Below the pieces are notes generated by a model that saw only the letters and a list, made by a program, of their open reading frames with translations, was not told the origin of the DNA and ran no database searches. This document shows positions 27,897 through 37,185 of a stretch of DNA of 64,000 nucleotides, one piece after another. Position 1 is the first letter of the stretch. Each line of letters begins with the position of its first letter. This DNA comes from Burkholderiaceae bacterium (GTDB taxonomy: Bacteria; Pseudomonadota; Gammaproteobacteria; Burkholderiales; Burkholderiaceae_C): the NCBI GenBank assembly GCA_024235855.1, contig JACKLN010000001.1, forward strand, positions 186,001 to 250,000. The letters run 5' to 3'. A program made the position numbers and the translations under genes.

Positions 27897-29078
27897 TTGA
27901 GCACCCGAGAGCCCCCGCGCAAGAAGACCGTCTGGTCGCTGCGCAGCCGAGCCGTGCGCGGCTGGCTGTACCAGGCCCTGGCGCTGGCCGCCGTGGCCGC
28001 CGTCGTCGCCTTCCTGGCCCACAACACGCAGGTCAACATGCGTGAGCGGGGCATCCAGAGCGGCTTCGACTTCCTGGGCCAGTCCGCCGGCTTCGACATC
28101 GGCGAGACCATGGTCGCCTACGACCCCAGCGAGACCTACGGCAAGGCGCTGTGGGTCGGCGTGCTCAACACGCTGCGCGTGGCCGTGATCGGCATCGTGC
28201 TGACCACCCTCGTCGGCGTGCTGATGGGCATCGGCCGCTTCAGCCACAACGCGCTCGTACGCGGCGTGTGCTACGCCTACGTCGAGACCTTCCGCAACGT
28301 GCCCATCCTGCTGCAGCTGCTGATGTGGTACCTGTTCTTCGTCGAGGTCCTGCCGCCGCCGCAGGAGGCCTGGAATGCGGGCAACCTGTTCTACCTGAGC
28401 AAGGGCGGCTTCGCGTTCCCGTCGCCGGTGTGGGCCCAGGGCCATGCGTGGATGGCGCTCGGCGCGCTGGTCGGCCTCGTCGCCGGCGTCGGCTACCGGC
28501 GCTGGGCGCAGCGCGAATTCGAACGCACCGGGCAGGACCGCAACCGCTGGGCGCTGCCGCTGGCCGCGGTGGTGCTGGGTGCCGGCCTCGGCTGGGCCGG
28601 CGGCGGCGCGCCGCGCGAGTGGTCCATCCCCGAACAGCTGGCCTTCATGGTCGACGGCGGCATCAGCGCCACGCCGGAGTTCCTGGCCGTGCTGATCGGC
28701 CTGACGCTCTACACCGGCGCCTTCGTCGCCGAGGTGGTGCGCGGTGGCATCCAGTCGGTCAGCCACGGGCAGACCGAGGCCGCCAGCGCGCTGGGCCTGA
28801 GCCCGCGCCAGCGCATGCGCCTGGTGGTGCTGCCGCAGGCGATGCGCGTGATCATCCCGCCGCTGACCAACCAGTACCTGAACCTCACCAAGAACTCCTC
28901 GCTGGCGGTGGCCATCGGCTACCCCGACGTGGTCTCCATCGCCAACACCACGCTCAACCAGAGCGGCCGCGCGGTGGAGTGCATCGCCATCATCATGCTC
29001 GTGTACCTGACCACGTCGCTGAGCACCTCGGCGCTGATGAACTGGTACAACAAGCGCGTGGCGATCCAGGAAAGGTAA
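27897..29078 (+). CDS. aapQ: General L-amino acid ABC transporter permease AapQ
   Basis: A 393-residue inner-membrane permease of the His/Glu/Gln/Arg family. The long insert between the first two helices and the rest (residues ~40-260) is characteristic of AapQ/BztB. The coupling EAA-like loop is AASALGLSPRQRMRLVVLPQA, preceded by EVVRGGIQSV. A TTG start at 27897 gives an N-terminus of the usual AapQ length; a GTG at 27858 would add 13 residues. It lies 4 bases ahead of aapM and pairs with it to form the membrane channel. Confidence 0.92.
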   Translation: MSTREPPRKKTVWSLRSRAVRGWLYQALALAAVAAVVAFLAHNTQVNMRERGIQSGFDFLGQSAGFDIGETMVAYDPSETYGKALWVGVLNTLRVAVIGIVLTTLVGVLMGIGRFSHNALVRGVCYAYVETFRNVPILLQLLMWYLFFVEVLPPPQEAWNAGNLFYLSKGGFAFPSPVWAQGHAWMALGALVGLVAGVGYRRWAQREFERTGQDRNRWALPLAAVVLGAGLGWAGGGAPREWSIPEQLAFMVDGGISATPEFLAVLIGLTLYTGAFVAEVVRGGIQSVSHGQTEAASALGLSPRQRMRLVVLPQAMRVIIPPLTNQYLNLTKNSSLAVAIGYPDVVSIANTTLNQSGRAVECIAIIMLVYLTTSLSTSALMNWYNKRVAIQER

Positions 29079-29082
29079 GCCG

Positions 29083-30186
29083 GTGGCCGACACCTTCACC
29101 CCCATCGCCCCTCGCCCGGCCCCGGTCAACACCGAGGGCTTCGTCCCCTGGGTCAAGCGCAACCTCTTCGGCGACTGGAAGAGCGCACTCACCACGATCG
29201 TGCTGCTGGGCGTGGCGCTCTACCTGCTGCCGCAGGCCGCGAACTGGGCCGTCGTGCAGGCGGTGTTCGGCGCCGACGCCAACGCCTGCCAGGCCGCACG
29301 CGGCAGCGGCGCCTGCTGGGGCGTCGTCACCGAGAAATGGCGGCTCATCGTCTTCGGCCGCTACCCGTTCGAGCAGCAGTGGCGCCCGGAGCTGGCCACC
29401 GCGCTGATGGTCGGCGCCCTCGTGATCAGCTGCATCCGCTGGTTCTGGAAGCCCTGGCTGGCCGCGCTGTGGGTCGGCGTGCTGGCCGTGTTCTTCGTGC
29501 TGATGGGCGGTGGCGTCTTCGGCCTGGAGCCGGTGCGCACCGACCTCTGGGGTGGCCTGCCGCTGACGGTGATGCTGGCCACGCTGTCGATCTTCCTGGC
29601 CTTCCCGCTGAGCGTGCTGGTGGCGCTGGGCCGGCGCAGCAACCTGCCGGCGATCCGCACCGTGTGCGTGGTCTACATCGAGCTGATCCGCGGCGTGCCG
29701 CTGATCAGCGTGCTGTTCATGGCCAGCTTCATGTTCCCGCTGTTCATGCCGCAGGGCACGACGATCGACGTGCTGGTGCGGGTGCTGGTGGGCATCACGC
29801 TGTTCGCCGCGGCCTACATGGCCGAGATCGTGCGCGGCGGCCTGCAGGCCATCCCAAAGGGCCAGCTGGAAGCCGCGGACACACTGGGCCTGAGCTACTG
29901 GCAGACGCAGCGCAAGATCGTGCTGCCACAGGCGCTGGCGATGACGGTGCCCAGCATGATGAACAACTTCATCAGCATCTTCAAGGACACCTCGCTGGTC
30001 ACCATCGTGAGCCTGTACGAACTCACCGGTGCACTCGGACTGGCACTGAACTCCGACGTCGACTGGCGGCCGTTCAAGCTCGAGGCCTACTTCTTCATCA
30101 CCGCCATCTACTTCACCTTCTGCTTCGCGATGTCCCGCTACAGCCTGTGGGTCGAAAAGCAAGTCGCCGTGAGCCGCGTGCGCTGA
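29083..30186 (+). CDS. aapM: General L-amino acid ABC transporter permease AapM
   Basis: A 367-residue permease, partner of AapQ. It has about eight hydrophobic segments and the coupling loop AADTLGLSYWQTQRKIVLPQA, preceded by EIVRGGLQAIPKGQ. The central family block LIRGVPLISVLFMASFM is present. The start is GTG at 29083, supported by the GGAAAGG ribosome site inside the end of aapQ. Cotranscription with aapQ and aapP is near certain from the 4-base and 12-base gaps. Confidence 0.93.
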   Translation: MADTFTPIAPRPAPVNTEGFVPWVKRNLFGDWKSALTTIVLLGVALYLLPQAANWAVVQAVFGADANACQAARGSGACWGVVTEKWRLIVFGRYPFEQQWRPELATALMVGALVISCIRWFWKPWLAALWVGVLAVFFVLMGGGVFGLEPVRTDLWGGLPLTVMLATLSIFLAFPLSVLVALGRRSNLPAIRTVCVVYIELIRGVPLISVLFMASFMFPLFMPQGTTIDVLVRVLVGITLFAAAYMAEIVRGGLQAIPKGQLEAADTLGLSYWQTQRKIVLPQALAMTVPSMMNNFISIFKDTSLVTIVSLYELTGALGLALNSDVDWRPFKLEAYFFITAIYFTFCFAMSRYSLWVEKQVAVSRVR

Positions 30187-30198
30187 CCGGAACACCCC

Positions 30199-30948
30199 AT
30201 GCCCAACGAAGACGCCATCATCCGTTTCGACAAGGTCAACAAGTGGTATGGCAACGCCTTCCACGTGCTGCGCGACATCGACCTGTCGGTGCGCAAGGGT
30301 GAACGCATCGTGATCTGCGGGCCGTCGGGCTCCGGCAAGTCCACGCTGATCCGCTGCATCAACGCGCTGGAGGCCTACCAGGAAGGCCAGATCACCGTCG
30401 ACGGCATCGCGCTGACCGACGACGTCAAGGCCGTCGAGCAGATCCGCAAGCAGGTCGGCATGGTGTTCCAGCAGTTCAACCTGTTCCCGCACCTGACGGT
30501 GCTGGAGAACCTGACGCTGGCACCGATGTGGGTGGGCCACGTGCCGAAGAAGGAGGCCGAGGAGCGCGCGATGCAGCAACTCACGCGCGTGCGCATCGCC
30601 GAGCAGGCGAAGAAGTACCCGCTGCAGCTCTCCGGCGGCCAGCAGCAGCGCGTGGCCATCGCGCGCGCGCTGTGCCTGACACCCAAGATCATGCTCTTCG
30701 ACGAGCCCACCTCGGCGCTCGACCCGGAGATGATCAAGGAGGTGCTCGACGTGATGATCGAGCTCGCCGAGCAAGGCATGACCATGCTGTGCGTGACGCA
30801 CGAGATGGGCTTCGCCAAGGCCGTGGCCGACCGCGTGATCTTCATGGACCAGGGCCAGATCGTCGAGCAGAACGACCCGCACAACTTCTTCGACCACCCG
30901 CAGAGCGACCGGACGAAGGACTTCCTGGCCAAGATCATCGGCCACTGA
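30199..30948 (+). CDS. aapP: General L-amino acid ABC transporter ATP-binding protein
   Basis: A 249-residue ATPase of the polar amino-acid uptake class (GlnQ/AapP). The motifs are GPSGSGKSTLIRCIN (Walker A, ~36-50), FNLFPHLTVLENLTL (Q-loop), LSGGQQQRVAIARAL (signature), IMLFDEPTSALDPEM (Walker B) and CVTHEMGFAKAVADRV (switch His). It completes the four-gene importer and is convergent with the large membrane protein, with 31 bases between the stops. Confidence 0.95.
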   Translation: MPNEDAIIRFDKVNKWYGNAFHVLRDIDLSVRKGERIVICGPSGSGKSTLIRCINALEAYQEGQITVDGIALTDDVKAVEQIRKQVGMVFQQFNLFPHLTVLENLTLAPMWVGHVPKKEAEERAMQQLTRVRIAEQAKKYPLQLSGGQQQRVAIARALCLTPKIMLFDEPTSALDPEMIKEVLDVMIELAEQGMTMLCVTHEMGFAKAVADRVIFMDQGQIVEQNDPHNFFDHPQSDRTKDFLAKIIGH

Positions 30949-30979
30949 GGCCTGCTGGACGGCTGCGTCCCGCGGGGTC

Positions 30980-32938
30980 TCAGCCGGCGGCCGGCTCGTG
31001 CGCCGCCATTGCGTCGCGCGCGGCAACGCCCACGGGCGGCATGCGGCGCACCAGCGCATCGACGAGATCGCGCCCGCGCAGCGCGGCGGTCGCCTCCATC
31101 ACCTGCTCCGGCGGCAGTTGGCCATCGCTGCCGCCTTCGCGCATCGCCGCACGCACCGCGGCCCGGTCGGTGCTGCGATCGACCAGGAAGACCGTCCGCG
31201 GCAGCGCCCCACAGCGCGCCAGCAGCCCGATCTCGTAGGCGGTGCCGCGCCGCTCGGCGTTGAAGCCGCGCAGGTCGAGCACCACGGCATCGCTCACGTC
31301 GAGCAGCCGCTCCACCGCCTCCTTCCACAGGTCGTCGAAGCAGTAGAACTCGTTGACGCGGTAGCGACCATCCGGATCGGGCTCGTCGTCCATCGCCGCC
31401 ACGCGCTTGTGCAGCACCTGGCGGCTGGGCACGAAGGCATCCTTGATGCGCAGGCGCAGCAGGCCGGCCGCCTTGGCGGGGTCGATCGTGCGCGCCGCCA
31501 TGTCCGGGCCGCCGATCAGCACGATGGGGCCGATGAAACGCCAGCGGTACTCCAGCGCGTCGAGCAGGCGCTCGCCCCGGCTGTCCTGCGCGAACACGCG
31601 CAGCACCAGCAGCCGACGGTCGGTGCGCAGTGGCTTGACGAACCAGCGCGTCAGCACCCAGTAGGCCAGCAGCGCCAGCCCCGTGGCGGCCGCCAGCTGC
31701 AGGTTGCGCGCGTCGTGGATCAATACATCCTCGTAGGCCAGGGTCTCGACGAAGATCACCACACCGGCCACGGAGATCATCCAGCAGAAGACCTGGAACT
31801 GCGCGTCGCTGAACAGCTTGCGCTCGTAGGCCAGGCCAATCCAGCTCAGCAGGAACCACGCCACCAGCAGGGCCACGCCGAGCCCGACGGTCACGGCCAC
31901 CACGAGGTGCTCGCCGCCGTCCCGGGCCAGCCACCACTCGTGCATCGCCAGGCCCACGGCCATCGTCACGACCACGATGACGAACAGCGCGGCGGCCAGC
32001 AGCGGCACCACGATGCGCTTGCTGCGGTCCACCAGGGTCACGTAGCACAGCGCGATCGCCACCGCAGCCAGCGCACAGCCGAGCGTCAGGTCGCGCGTGA
32101 ACTCGCGCGCGTGCGCCGCCCGCAGGTCCAGTTCCTCGACCACCTTGTCGCCACCGACCTCGATCAGACCGATCAGCAGCAGGAAGGCCAGGGCGCCGAC
32201 GATGCCCGCGCGCCAGCGCCTCGCCGCCAGCCAGTGCCGGGCAGCCCGGCGCCAGCGTGCCGGCAGCGCCGCCCTCAGCACGACCCCGATGCCGGTGAGC
32301 GCCGCGATCGCGCCGAGCACGGGCAGCAGGTCCGGCGGCGACTCGGCGTTGGCGAAGTCGGCGCCGCGGGCCACGACGATCTGTGCCGCCACCGCGGCGA
32401 AGGCCGCCGGCGCGAAGTAGGTCCAGAAGTGGCTGGCGAAACGCGACGCCGACACGCCCAGCAGCACCACCGGTGCGCTGAACGAGGCGAAGAGGCACCA
32501 GGACACGGCCAGCGAGATGAGCTCGTTGCGGTCGCTGGCGTACTCGAAGCGGTAGAACCAGGCGGCTGCAGCGGCGTACAGCGCGACGACCCCGATCAAC
32601 ACCCACAGCACGCGCAGGCGCCGCCGCTCGGCCGCGGCCAGCAGCACGCCGGCGGGCCAGCGGCGCTCGCGCGGCTCGATCGCCCGCGCTCCCACGGCAT
32701 GACGCGCGCTCTCGCCCATCAGCCGCGTGAGCAGGCGCCGGTACAGGCGCAGCGCCGCGGGCGCCAGCAGCTGCGCCAGCACCAGCACCGCGATGCCCAG
32801 TGCGGTGACGGCCTCGCTGAACAGCACCCAGCCGTCGTCTTCGGCCTCGGCGCCCGGCGTCGGCGCCGCCTCGGTCGCAACCTCGACCACCGACTGGGCG
32901 GCCGCGGCACAGAGGCCGATCAGGCAGGCGGCATCCAT
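30980..32938 (-). CDS. Large polytopic membrane protein with C-terminal Rossmann-like (TIR/deoxyribosyltransferase-like) domain
   Basis: A 652-residue protein I cannot name. The first ~440 residues hold about ten to twelve hydrophobic helices (for example WVLIGVVALYAAAAAWFY, LVVAVTVGLGVALLVAWFLL). A large soluble domain follows (~441-652). It begins LLVLRVFAQDSRGERLLDAL and includes RWRFIGPIVLIGGPDMA and VVLDLRGFNAERRGTAYEIG. The last motif, an aspartate-containing strand followed by a Tyr-Glu pair (Glu569), resembles the active-site region of nucleoside deoxyribosyltransferase or TIR-like folds, but this is pattern recognition only. The ATG at 32938 has a strong GGGGGAGAGG ribosome site; an upstream ATG at 33025 is less likely. 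No operon partner is visible. Confidence 0.7.
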   Translation of the reverse strand: MDAACLIGLCAAAAQSVVEVATEAAPTPGAEAEDDGWVLFSEAVTALGIAVLVLAQLLAPAALRLYRRLLTRLMGESARHAVGARAIEPRERRWPAGVLLAAAERRRLRVLWVLIGVVALYAAAAAWFYRFEYASDRNELISLAVSWCLFASFSAPVVLLGVSASRFASHFWTYFAPAAFAAVAAQIVVARGADFANAESPPDLLPVLGAIAALTGIGVVLRAALPARWRRAARHWLAARRWRAGIVGALAFLLLIGLIEVGGDKVVEELDLRAAHAREFTRDLTLGCALAAVAIALCYVTLVDRSKRIVVPLLAAALFVIVVVTMAVGLAMHEWWLARDGGEHLVVAVTVGLGVALLVAWFLLSWIGLAYERKLFSDAQFQVFCWMISVAGVVIFVETLAYEDVLIHDARNLQLAAATGLALLAYWVLTRWFVKPLRTDRRLLVLRVFAQDSRGERLLDALEYRWRFIGPIVLIGGPDMAARTIDPAKAAGLLRLRIKDAFVPSRQVLHKRVAAMDDEPDPDGRYRVNEFYCFDDLWKEAVERLLDVSDAVVLDLRGFNAERRGTAYEIGLLARCGALPRTVFLVDRSTDRAAVRAAMREGGSDGQLPPEQVMEATAALRGRDLVDALVRRMPPVGVAARDAMAAHEPAAG

Positions 32939-33071
32939 GCCTCTCCCCCTCGTCTTCTTGGACCGGCCAGGTCGAGCGTGCCTGCACCGGGCCTGCAGTG
33001 TGCGCGCCATCGTGATCCCTGTCATCCGGCACCACGTGCGACTCGTCGCAGGGGCCCGTGCCGGGACACCA

Positions 33072-33566
33072 CTAGCGCCGCCGCGCCATCGCCACCTTGT
33101 GCAGCAGTTCCACCAGCATCGCGCGCTCGGCGGTGCTGAGCGTGTGCAGTGCGTCGGCCTCGGCCTGCACCACCTGCTGCACCGCCTTGCTCACCAGCCG
33201 TGCACCGGCGGGCGTGCAACGGATGTGCTGCACCCGGGCGTCCTGTGTGCTGCGTTCGCGCGCCACGTAGCCGCGCGAGACCAGCCGCTCCAGCCAGACG
33301 GCGATGTTCGGCGGCGTCACCGCCAGCGCGCGCGCCAGCTGTCGCGCCGTCACGCCCGGGTTGCCCTGCACCAGGGCCAGGATCGTGAACTCCACCTTGC
33401 GCAGGTCGCCGGGCCGGCCCACCTGCGTGTCGAAGATGTGGTCGGTGACGATGGCCGCCTGCGCGATCTGGTAACCCAGGATGCCATGCATCGGCGATTC
33501 GGTCAGGCGGGCCGCCGGCGTGCGGTCGGCGTCCGGCAGGGATACGGTGCGGGGCTTGTTCGGCAT
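33072..33566 (-). CDS. MarR-family transcriptional regulator
   Basis: A 164-residue winged-helix regulator. The DNA-binding core runs from LRKVEFTILALVQGNPGVTA through QLARALAVTPPNIAVWLERL to the wing RGYVARERSTQDARVQ; this is typical of MarR. The remaining helices form the dimer interface, with TLSTAERAMLVELLHKVAM at the C-terminus. It is divergent from the tannase-family gene, and the 137 bases between hold a repeated palindromic site. It therefore probably controls itself and the esterase, perhaps in response to a phenolic acid or ester as other MarR proteins do; the ligand is inferred. Confidence 0.9.
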   Translation of the reverse strand: MPNKPRTVSLPDADRTPAARLTESPMHGILGYQIAQAAIVTDHIFDTQVGRPGDLRKVEFTILALVQGNPGVTARQLARALAVTPPNIAVWLERLVSRGYVARERSTQDARVQHIRCTPAGARLVSKAVQQVVQAEADALHTLSTAERAMLVELLHKVAMARRR

Positions 33567-33625
33567 CGGGCGGCGAGTCTGCCGCGGTTCGGGGCGCCGG
33601 CCACCGCGGGATTTCCCGCTCGCCT

Positions 33626-33665
33626 TGATCGAGATCGATAAGTAACGTAACGATCGACATCGATC
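33626..33665. promoter_or_regulatory. Paired palindromic elements, likely MarR operator
   Basis: Two copies of GATCGA-N2-TCGAT (first N2 = GA, second N2 = CA... with the outer bases shared) lie about 25 bases apart, one on each side of AAGTAACGTAAC, giving extended dyad symmetry. The region is the only AT-rich stretch between the divergent regulator and esterase genes. Twofold symmetric sites in such a position are usual for MarR dimers. Confidence 0.5.
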
Positions 33666-33703
33666 CCGGTGTCCGCCATACCCACGATTCCGAGGAGACC
33701 TCC

Positions 33704-35461
33704 ATGCCCCGTTCCCTGCCACGCCCGCGGGTGCCGTTCGCGCCGGTGGCCGCCGCGCTGCTGTTCGCGGCGGCGCAGCCGGCCCTCGCCGGCGGCCGCC
33801 TGCCACCGATCCCGCAGCTGCCGCCAGCCACACCGGCCGACCTGGTCGGCAGCTGCGAGGACCTGGTCAGCCGCTTCACCGGCCTGCCGGCCACCACCAT
33901 CACCGGCAGCACCACCGTCGCTGCAGGCGCCCTGATGCTGGCCGGCCAGCCGGTGCCGGCGCACTGCCGCGTCACTGGCCGCATGAACGAGCGCGTGAGC
34001 CCGGTGGACGGCAAGACCTACGCCATCGGCTTCGAGATGCGCCTGCCCGTGGCCTGGAACGGCCGCTTCTTCCACCAGGGCAACGGGGGCATCGACGGCA
34101 ACGTGTCCACCGCCGTGGGTGCCAGCGGCGGCGGGCCGCTGACGCATGCGCTGATGCAGGGCTTCGCGGTGCTGAGCTCGGACGCCGGCCACAGCAACGC
34201 CCAGGGCGGCCCGGCCTTCGGCCTGGACCCGCAGGCACGGCTGGACTACGGCTACCAGGCCGTGGGCACGCTCACGCCGATGGCCAAGTCGGCCATCGAA
34301 CTGGCCTATGGCAAGGGCCCGGACCGCTCCTACTTCGGCGGCTGCAGCAACGGCGGGCGCCACACGCTGGTGGCCGCGTCGCGCTATGCGGCCGATTACG
34401 ACGGCTTCCTGGCCGGCGCGCCCGGCTACAACCTGCCGCTGGCCGCGCTGGCCAACATCTGGGGTGCGCAGCGCTACGCCACCGTGGCCACCGGCGACCC
34501 GCTGACGCCACCCGGGCTGGAAACCGCCTTCACCGCCACCGAGCGCCAGATGGTGGCCGGCCGCGTGCTGGCCCGCTGTGATGCGCTGGACGGCGCCGTC
34601 GACGGCCTGGTGCAGGACACCGCCGCCTGCCAGCGCACGTTCAAGCTGATGCGCGACGTCAACACCTGCGCCCGCGACAACCGCGACGGCACCTGCCTGA
34701 CCATCGCGCAGAAGCGCGCCATCGACCCGATCTTCCGCGGCGGTGCACGCACCTCGGACGGTGAACGCTTCTACGCCGGCTTCCCGTACGACCCGGGTGT
34801 TGGCGGGGGTGGTATCCCGTTCTGGGAATTCACGGCGCCGCTGGCGCTGGACACCAGCGCCGTGGGCGTGATCTTCAAGGTGCCACCGGCGCCGGAATCG
34901 CTCACCAACGGGGCCGCCTTCGCGCTGGGTCTGGACATCGACGCCACCCTGGCGGAGCTGTACGCCACCGACACCACCTACACCGAGTCGGCGATGTCGT
35001 TCATGACGCCGCCGAACCCGACGGACCTGTCGGCGGTGCGCGACCGCGGCGCCAAGGTGCTGGTCTACCACGGCGTGGCCGACCCGATCTTCTCGGTCAG
35101 CGACAGCGAAGCCTACGTGCGCGGCGTCAACCGTGCCAGCCGCGGCCAGGCCGACGCCTTCCTGCGCCTGTTCCGGGTGCCGGGCATGGGCCACTGCTCG
35201 GGCGGCCCGTCCACCGACCAGGCCGACTACCTGACGCCGCTGGTGGCCTGGGTGGAGCAGGGGCAGGCGCCGAATCGCATCGTGGCCACGGCGCGCGGCG
35301 CGGGCAACCCGGGCGGCACCAACCCCGAGGTGCCCGCCGGCTGGGCGCCCGACCGCACGCGGCCGCTGTGCCCGTTCCCCGCGGTGGCCCGCTACGACGG
35401 CACCGGCGACGTCGAGCGAGCCGAGAGCTGGGCCTGTGTGAACCCGCGCGGCGCGCGCTGA
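33704..35461 (+). CDS. Secreted tannase/feruloyl esterase family protein
   Basis: A 585-residue esterase of the tannase family, which includes fungal tannases, feruloyl esterases and MHETase. A signal peptide (residues 1-29, ending QPALA) implies export. The nucleophile elbow is FGGCSNGGR with Cys214-Ser215; the acid is in VYHGVADPIFS and the histidine in GMGHCSGGPS. The cysteines beside Ser and His form the CS-D-HC disulfide pattern of the family. A lid domain lies in between (residues ~240-440). It should cleave esters of phenolic acids; which ester is unknown. It is divergent from a MarR gene that probably regulates it. Confidence 0.9.
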   Translation: MPRSLPRPRVPFAPVAAALLFAAAQPALAGGRLPPIPQLPPATPADLVGSCEDLVSRFTGLPATTITGSTTVAAGALMLAGQPVPAHCRVTGRMNERVSPVDGKTYAIGFEMRLPVAWNGRFFHQGNGGIDGNVSTAVGASGGGPLTHALMQGFAVLSSDAGHSNAQGGPAFGLDPQARLDYGYQAVGTLTPMAKSAIELAYGKGPDRSYFGGCSNGGRHTLVAASRYAADYDGFLAGAPGYNLPLAALANIWGAQRYATVATGDPLTPPGLETAFTATERQMVAGRVLARCDALDGAVDGLVQDTAACQRTFKLMRDVNTCARDNRDGTCLTIAQKRAIDPIFRGGARTSDGERFYAGFPYDPGVGGGGIPFWEFTAPLALDTSAVGVIFKVPPAPESLTNGAAFALGLDIDATLAELYATDTTYTESAMSFMTPPNPTDLSAVRDRGAKVLVYHGVADPIFSVSDSEAYVRGVNRASRGQADAFLRLFRVPGMGHCSGGPSTDQADYLTPLVAWVEQGQAPNRIVATARGAGNPGGTNPEVPAGWAPDRTRPLCPFPAVARYDGTGDVERAESWACVNPRGAR

Positions 35462-35486
35462 AGCAGGCGGCGGCGCAGCGGCCGGC

Positions 35487-37163
35487 TCACCCGGCCGGCG
35501 CCGCCTGCAGCGTCCGCCAGGGCTGCCGCGTTTGCCACGCCAGCAGGCCGGCGCCCACCAGCGGCACCGCCAGGTAGGCCGGCTCCAGCGCCGGAAACCA
35601 CCTGCGCAGGTGCATGGCCAGCAGCAGCACCGCCATCACACCCCCGATCCGGCGCGCTGACGCCGTGGCGTCGGGCATCAGCGCCGCCGCGCCCAGGAAG
35701 ACGGCCGAGGCCACGAACACCAGCGTGAACAGGGTCTCGACCATCGGCGCGGCCGCCCCCGCGCTCCACCACTGCAGGCGGAACGGCGCCCAGGCCAGGC
35801 AGCCCAGCGCCAGCACGGCGGCCAGCGCCCGCGCGCGCCGCGCCGCGGCGCCATCGCGCTCCGGCGTCAGCGCCGGCCGGATCAGCGGCAGCAGCGCCAG
35901 GCACAGCAGGCCGGTCAGGCCGTCGATCAGCAGCGTGCGCGGGTAGCCGATGGCCTCGGCGGCAATGCCCTGCCAGGTCGCCGAGTACGAGATCACCAGG
36001 TTCATCATCGCCATGTAGGCGGTGAACTGCGTGGCCGCCACCTTGGCGTTCGTCACGTCCATGAAGATGGCCGAGCGCGTGCCGTACATCAGGCCCTGGC
36101 CGACGGCGTAGCTCAGCGTGGCGATCCACAGCGCGGTCACCAGCACCGGCGGCACGACGCGCGTGGCGCGCTCGGCGGCGTCGACCGGCATCACCCACTG
36201 GTGCACCTGCAGCTGCCACGCCAGCCACAGCACCGGCAGGCTCATCAGGACGACGTAGACCGCCAGCGTGCGCCGGCGGCCCCAGCGGTCGGACAGCCAG
36301 CCGCCCAGCACCATGCAGCCCGCAGAGATGACCTGCGTCCACAGGTTCAGCCAGGCCACGCTGTCGTCGTCCAGCCCCAGCTCGACCGCGAGGTTGGACT
36401 GCAGAGCCAGCCCCAACGCCATCGCGCCGGCCGGCAGCAGCGCGAAGCCCAGGCCGGCGAAGGCACCGCGCGTGCCCAGGAAGGCACGGAAGGCGTCGAC
36501 CGCGAAGCGCCGCATCTCGGCCGCGGCGGCGGCCCATCCGGCGGCGCGGCGGGCCGCGGCGGGCGTGGGCGCCTCGCGCAGCGGCAGCACGATGAACACC
36601 GTCACCGCCACGATGCAGCCAGCGACGAAGACGAAGCCGCCGGGCACGCCGATCCAGCCCATCATGAACAGCACGCCGGCGCCGCCCAGCGCCATGCCCA
36701 GGGCCGCGCCGGCGAACATCACGCCGTTGGCCAGGCCGCGCTCGTCCGCATGCAGCGTCTCCACCGCCAGCGCGTCGATGGCCACGTCCTGCATCGCGCC
36801 GAAGCTGTTGTGCACCAGCAGCACCGCACTCAGCAACCCGAGCTGCGACACCGGGTCCAGCGGCACGCAGACCAGCAGCGTGGCCACCAGGCCGATCTGC
36901 GTGCCCAGGATCCAGCCGCGCCGCCGGCCCAGTCGTTCCGACACGAACACGTCCACGAAGGGCCCGAAGGCCCACTTGAAGGCCCAGGGCAGGTAGAAGG
37001 CACCGACGAAGGCGCCGATCTCCGCCGGCCCCACGTCCTGCCGCCGCAGCTGGGTGGCGATGGCCACCGCGCCGAAGCCCAGCGGGATGCCTTCGGTGAC
37101 GTAGAGGAAGAAGAACGCGACCAGCCGGCCGAGCCGCGTCTCCAGCAGGTTGGGCAGCCGCAC
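35487..37163 (-). CDS. MFS transporter, AmpG-like
   Basis: A 558-residue carrier with about twelve to fourteen hydrophobic helices. The N-terminus has FFLYVTEGIPLGFGAVAIAT and FYLPWAFKWAFGPFVD, close to the start of AmpG-type permeases. DRWGRRRTLAVYV is the usual MFS loop motif. AmpG imports cell-wall muropeptides, but related MFS carriers handle other substrates, so the cargo is open. amgK elsewhere in the window shows that this organism recycles cell-wall sugars, which makes muropeptide import plausible. It is convergent with the tannase gene, with 25 bases between stops. Confidence 0.82.
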   Translation of the reverse strand: MRLPNLLETRLGRLVAFFFLYVTEGIPLGFGAVAIATQLRRQDVGPAEIGAFVGAFYLPWAFKWAFGPFVDVFVSERLGRRRGWILGTQIGLVATLLVCVPLDPVSQLGLLSAVLLVHNSFGAMQDVAIDALAVETLHADERGLANGVMFAGAALGMALGGAGVLFMMGWIGVPGGFVFVAGCIVAVTVFIVLPLREAPTPAAARRAAGWAAAAAEMRRFAVDAFRAFLGTRGAFAGLGFALLPAGAMALGLALQSNLAVELGLDDDSVAWLNLWTQVISAGCMVLGGWLSDRWGRRRTLAVYVVLMSLPVLWLAWQLQVHQWVMPVDAAERATRVVPPVLVTALWIATLSYAVGQGLMYGTRSAIFMDVTNAKVAATQFTAYMAMMNLVISYSATWQGIAAEAIGYPRTLLIDGLTGLLCLALLPLIRPALTPERDGAAARRARALAAVLALGCLAWAPFRLQWWSAGAAAPMVETLFTLVFVASAVFLGAAALMPDATASARRIGGVMAVLLLAMHLRRWFPALEPAYLAVPLVGAGLLAWQTRQPWRTLQAAPAG

Positions 37164-37185
37164 GGCGCGCCGATCGGCCCGCAGG

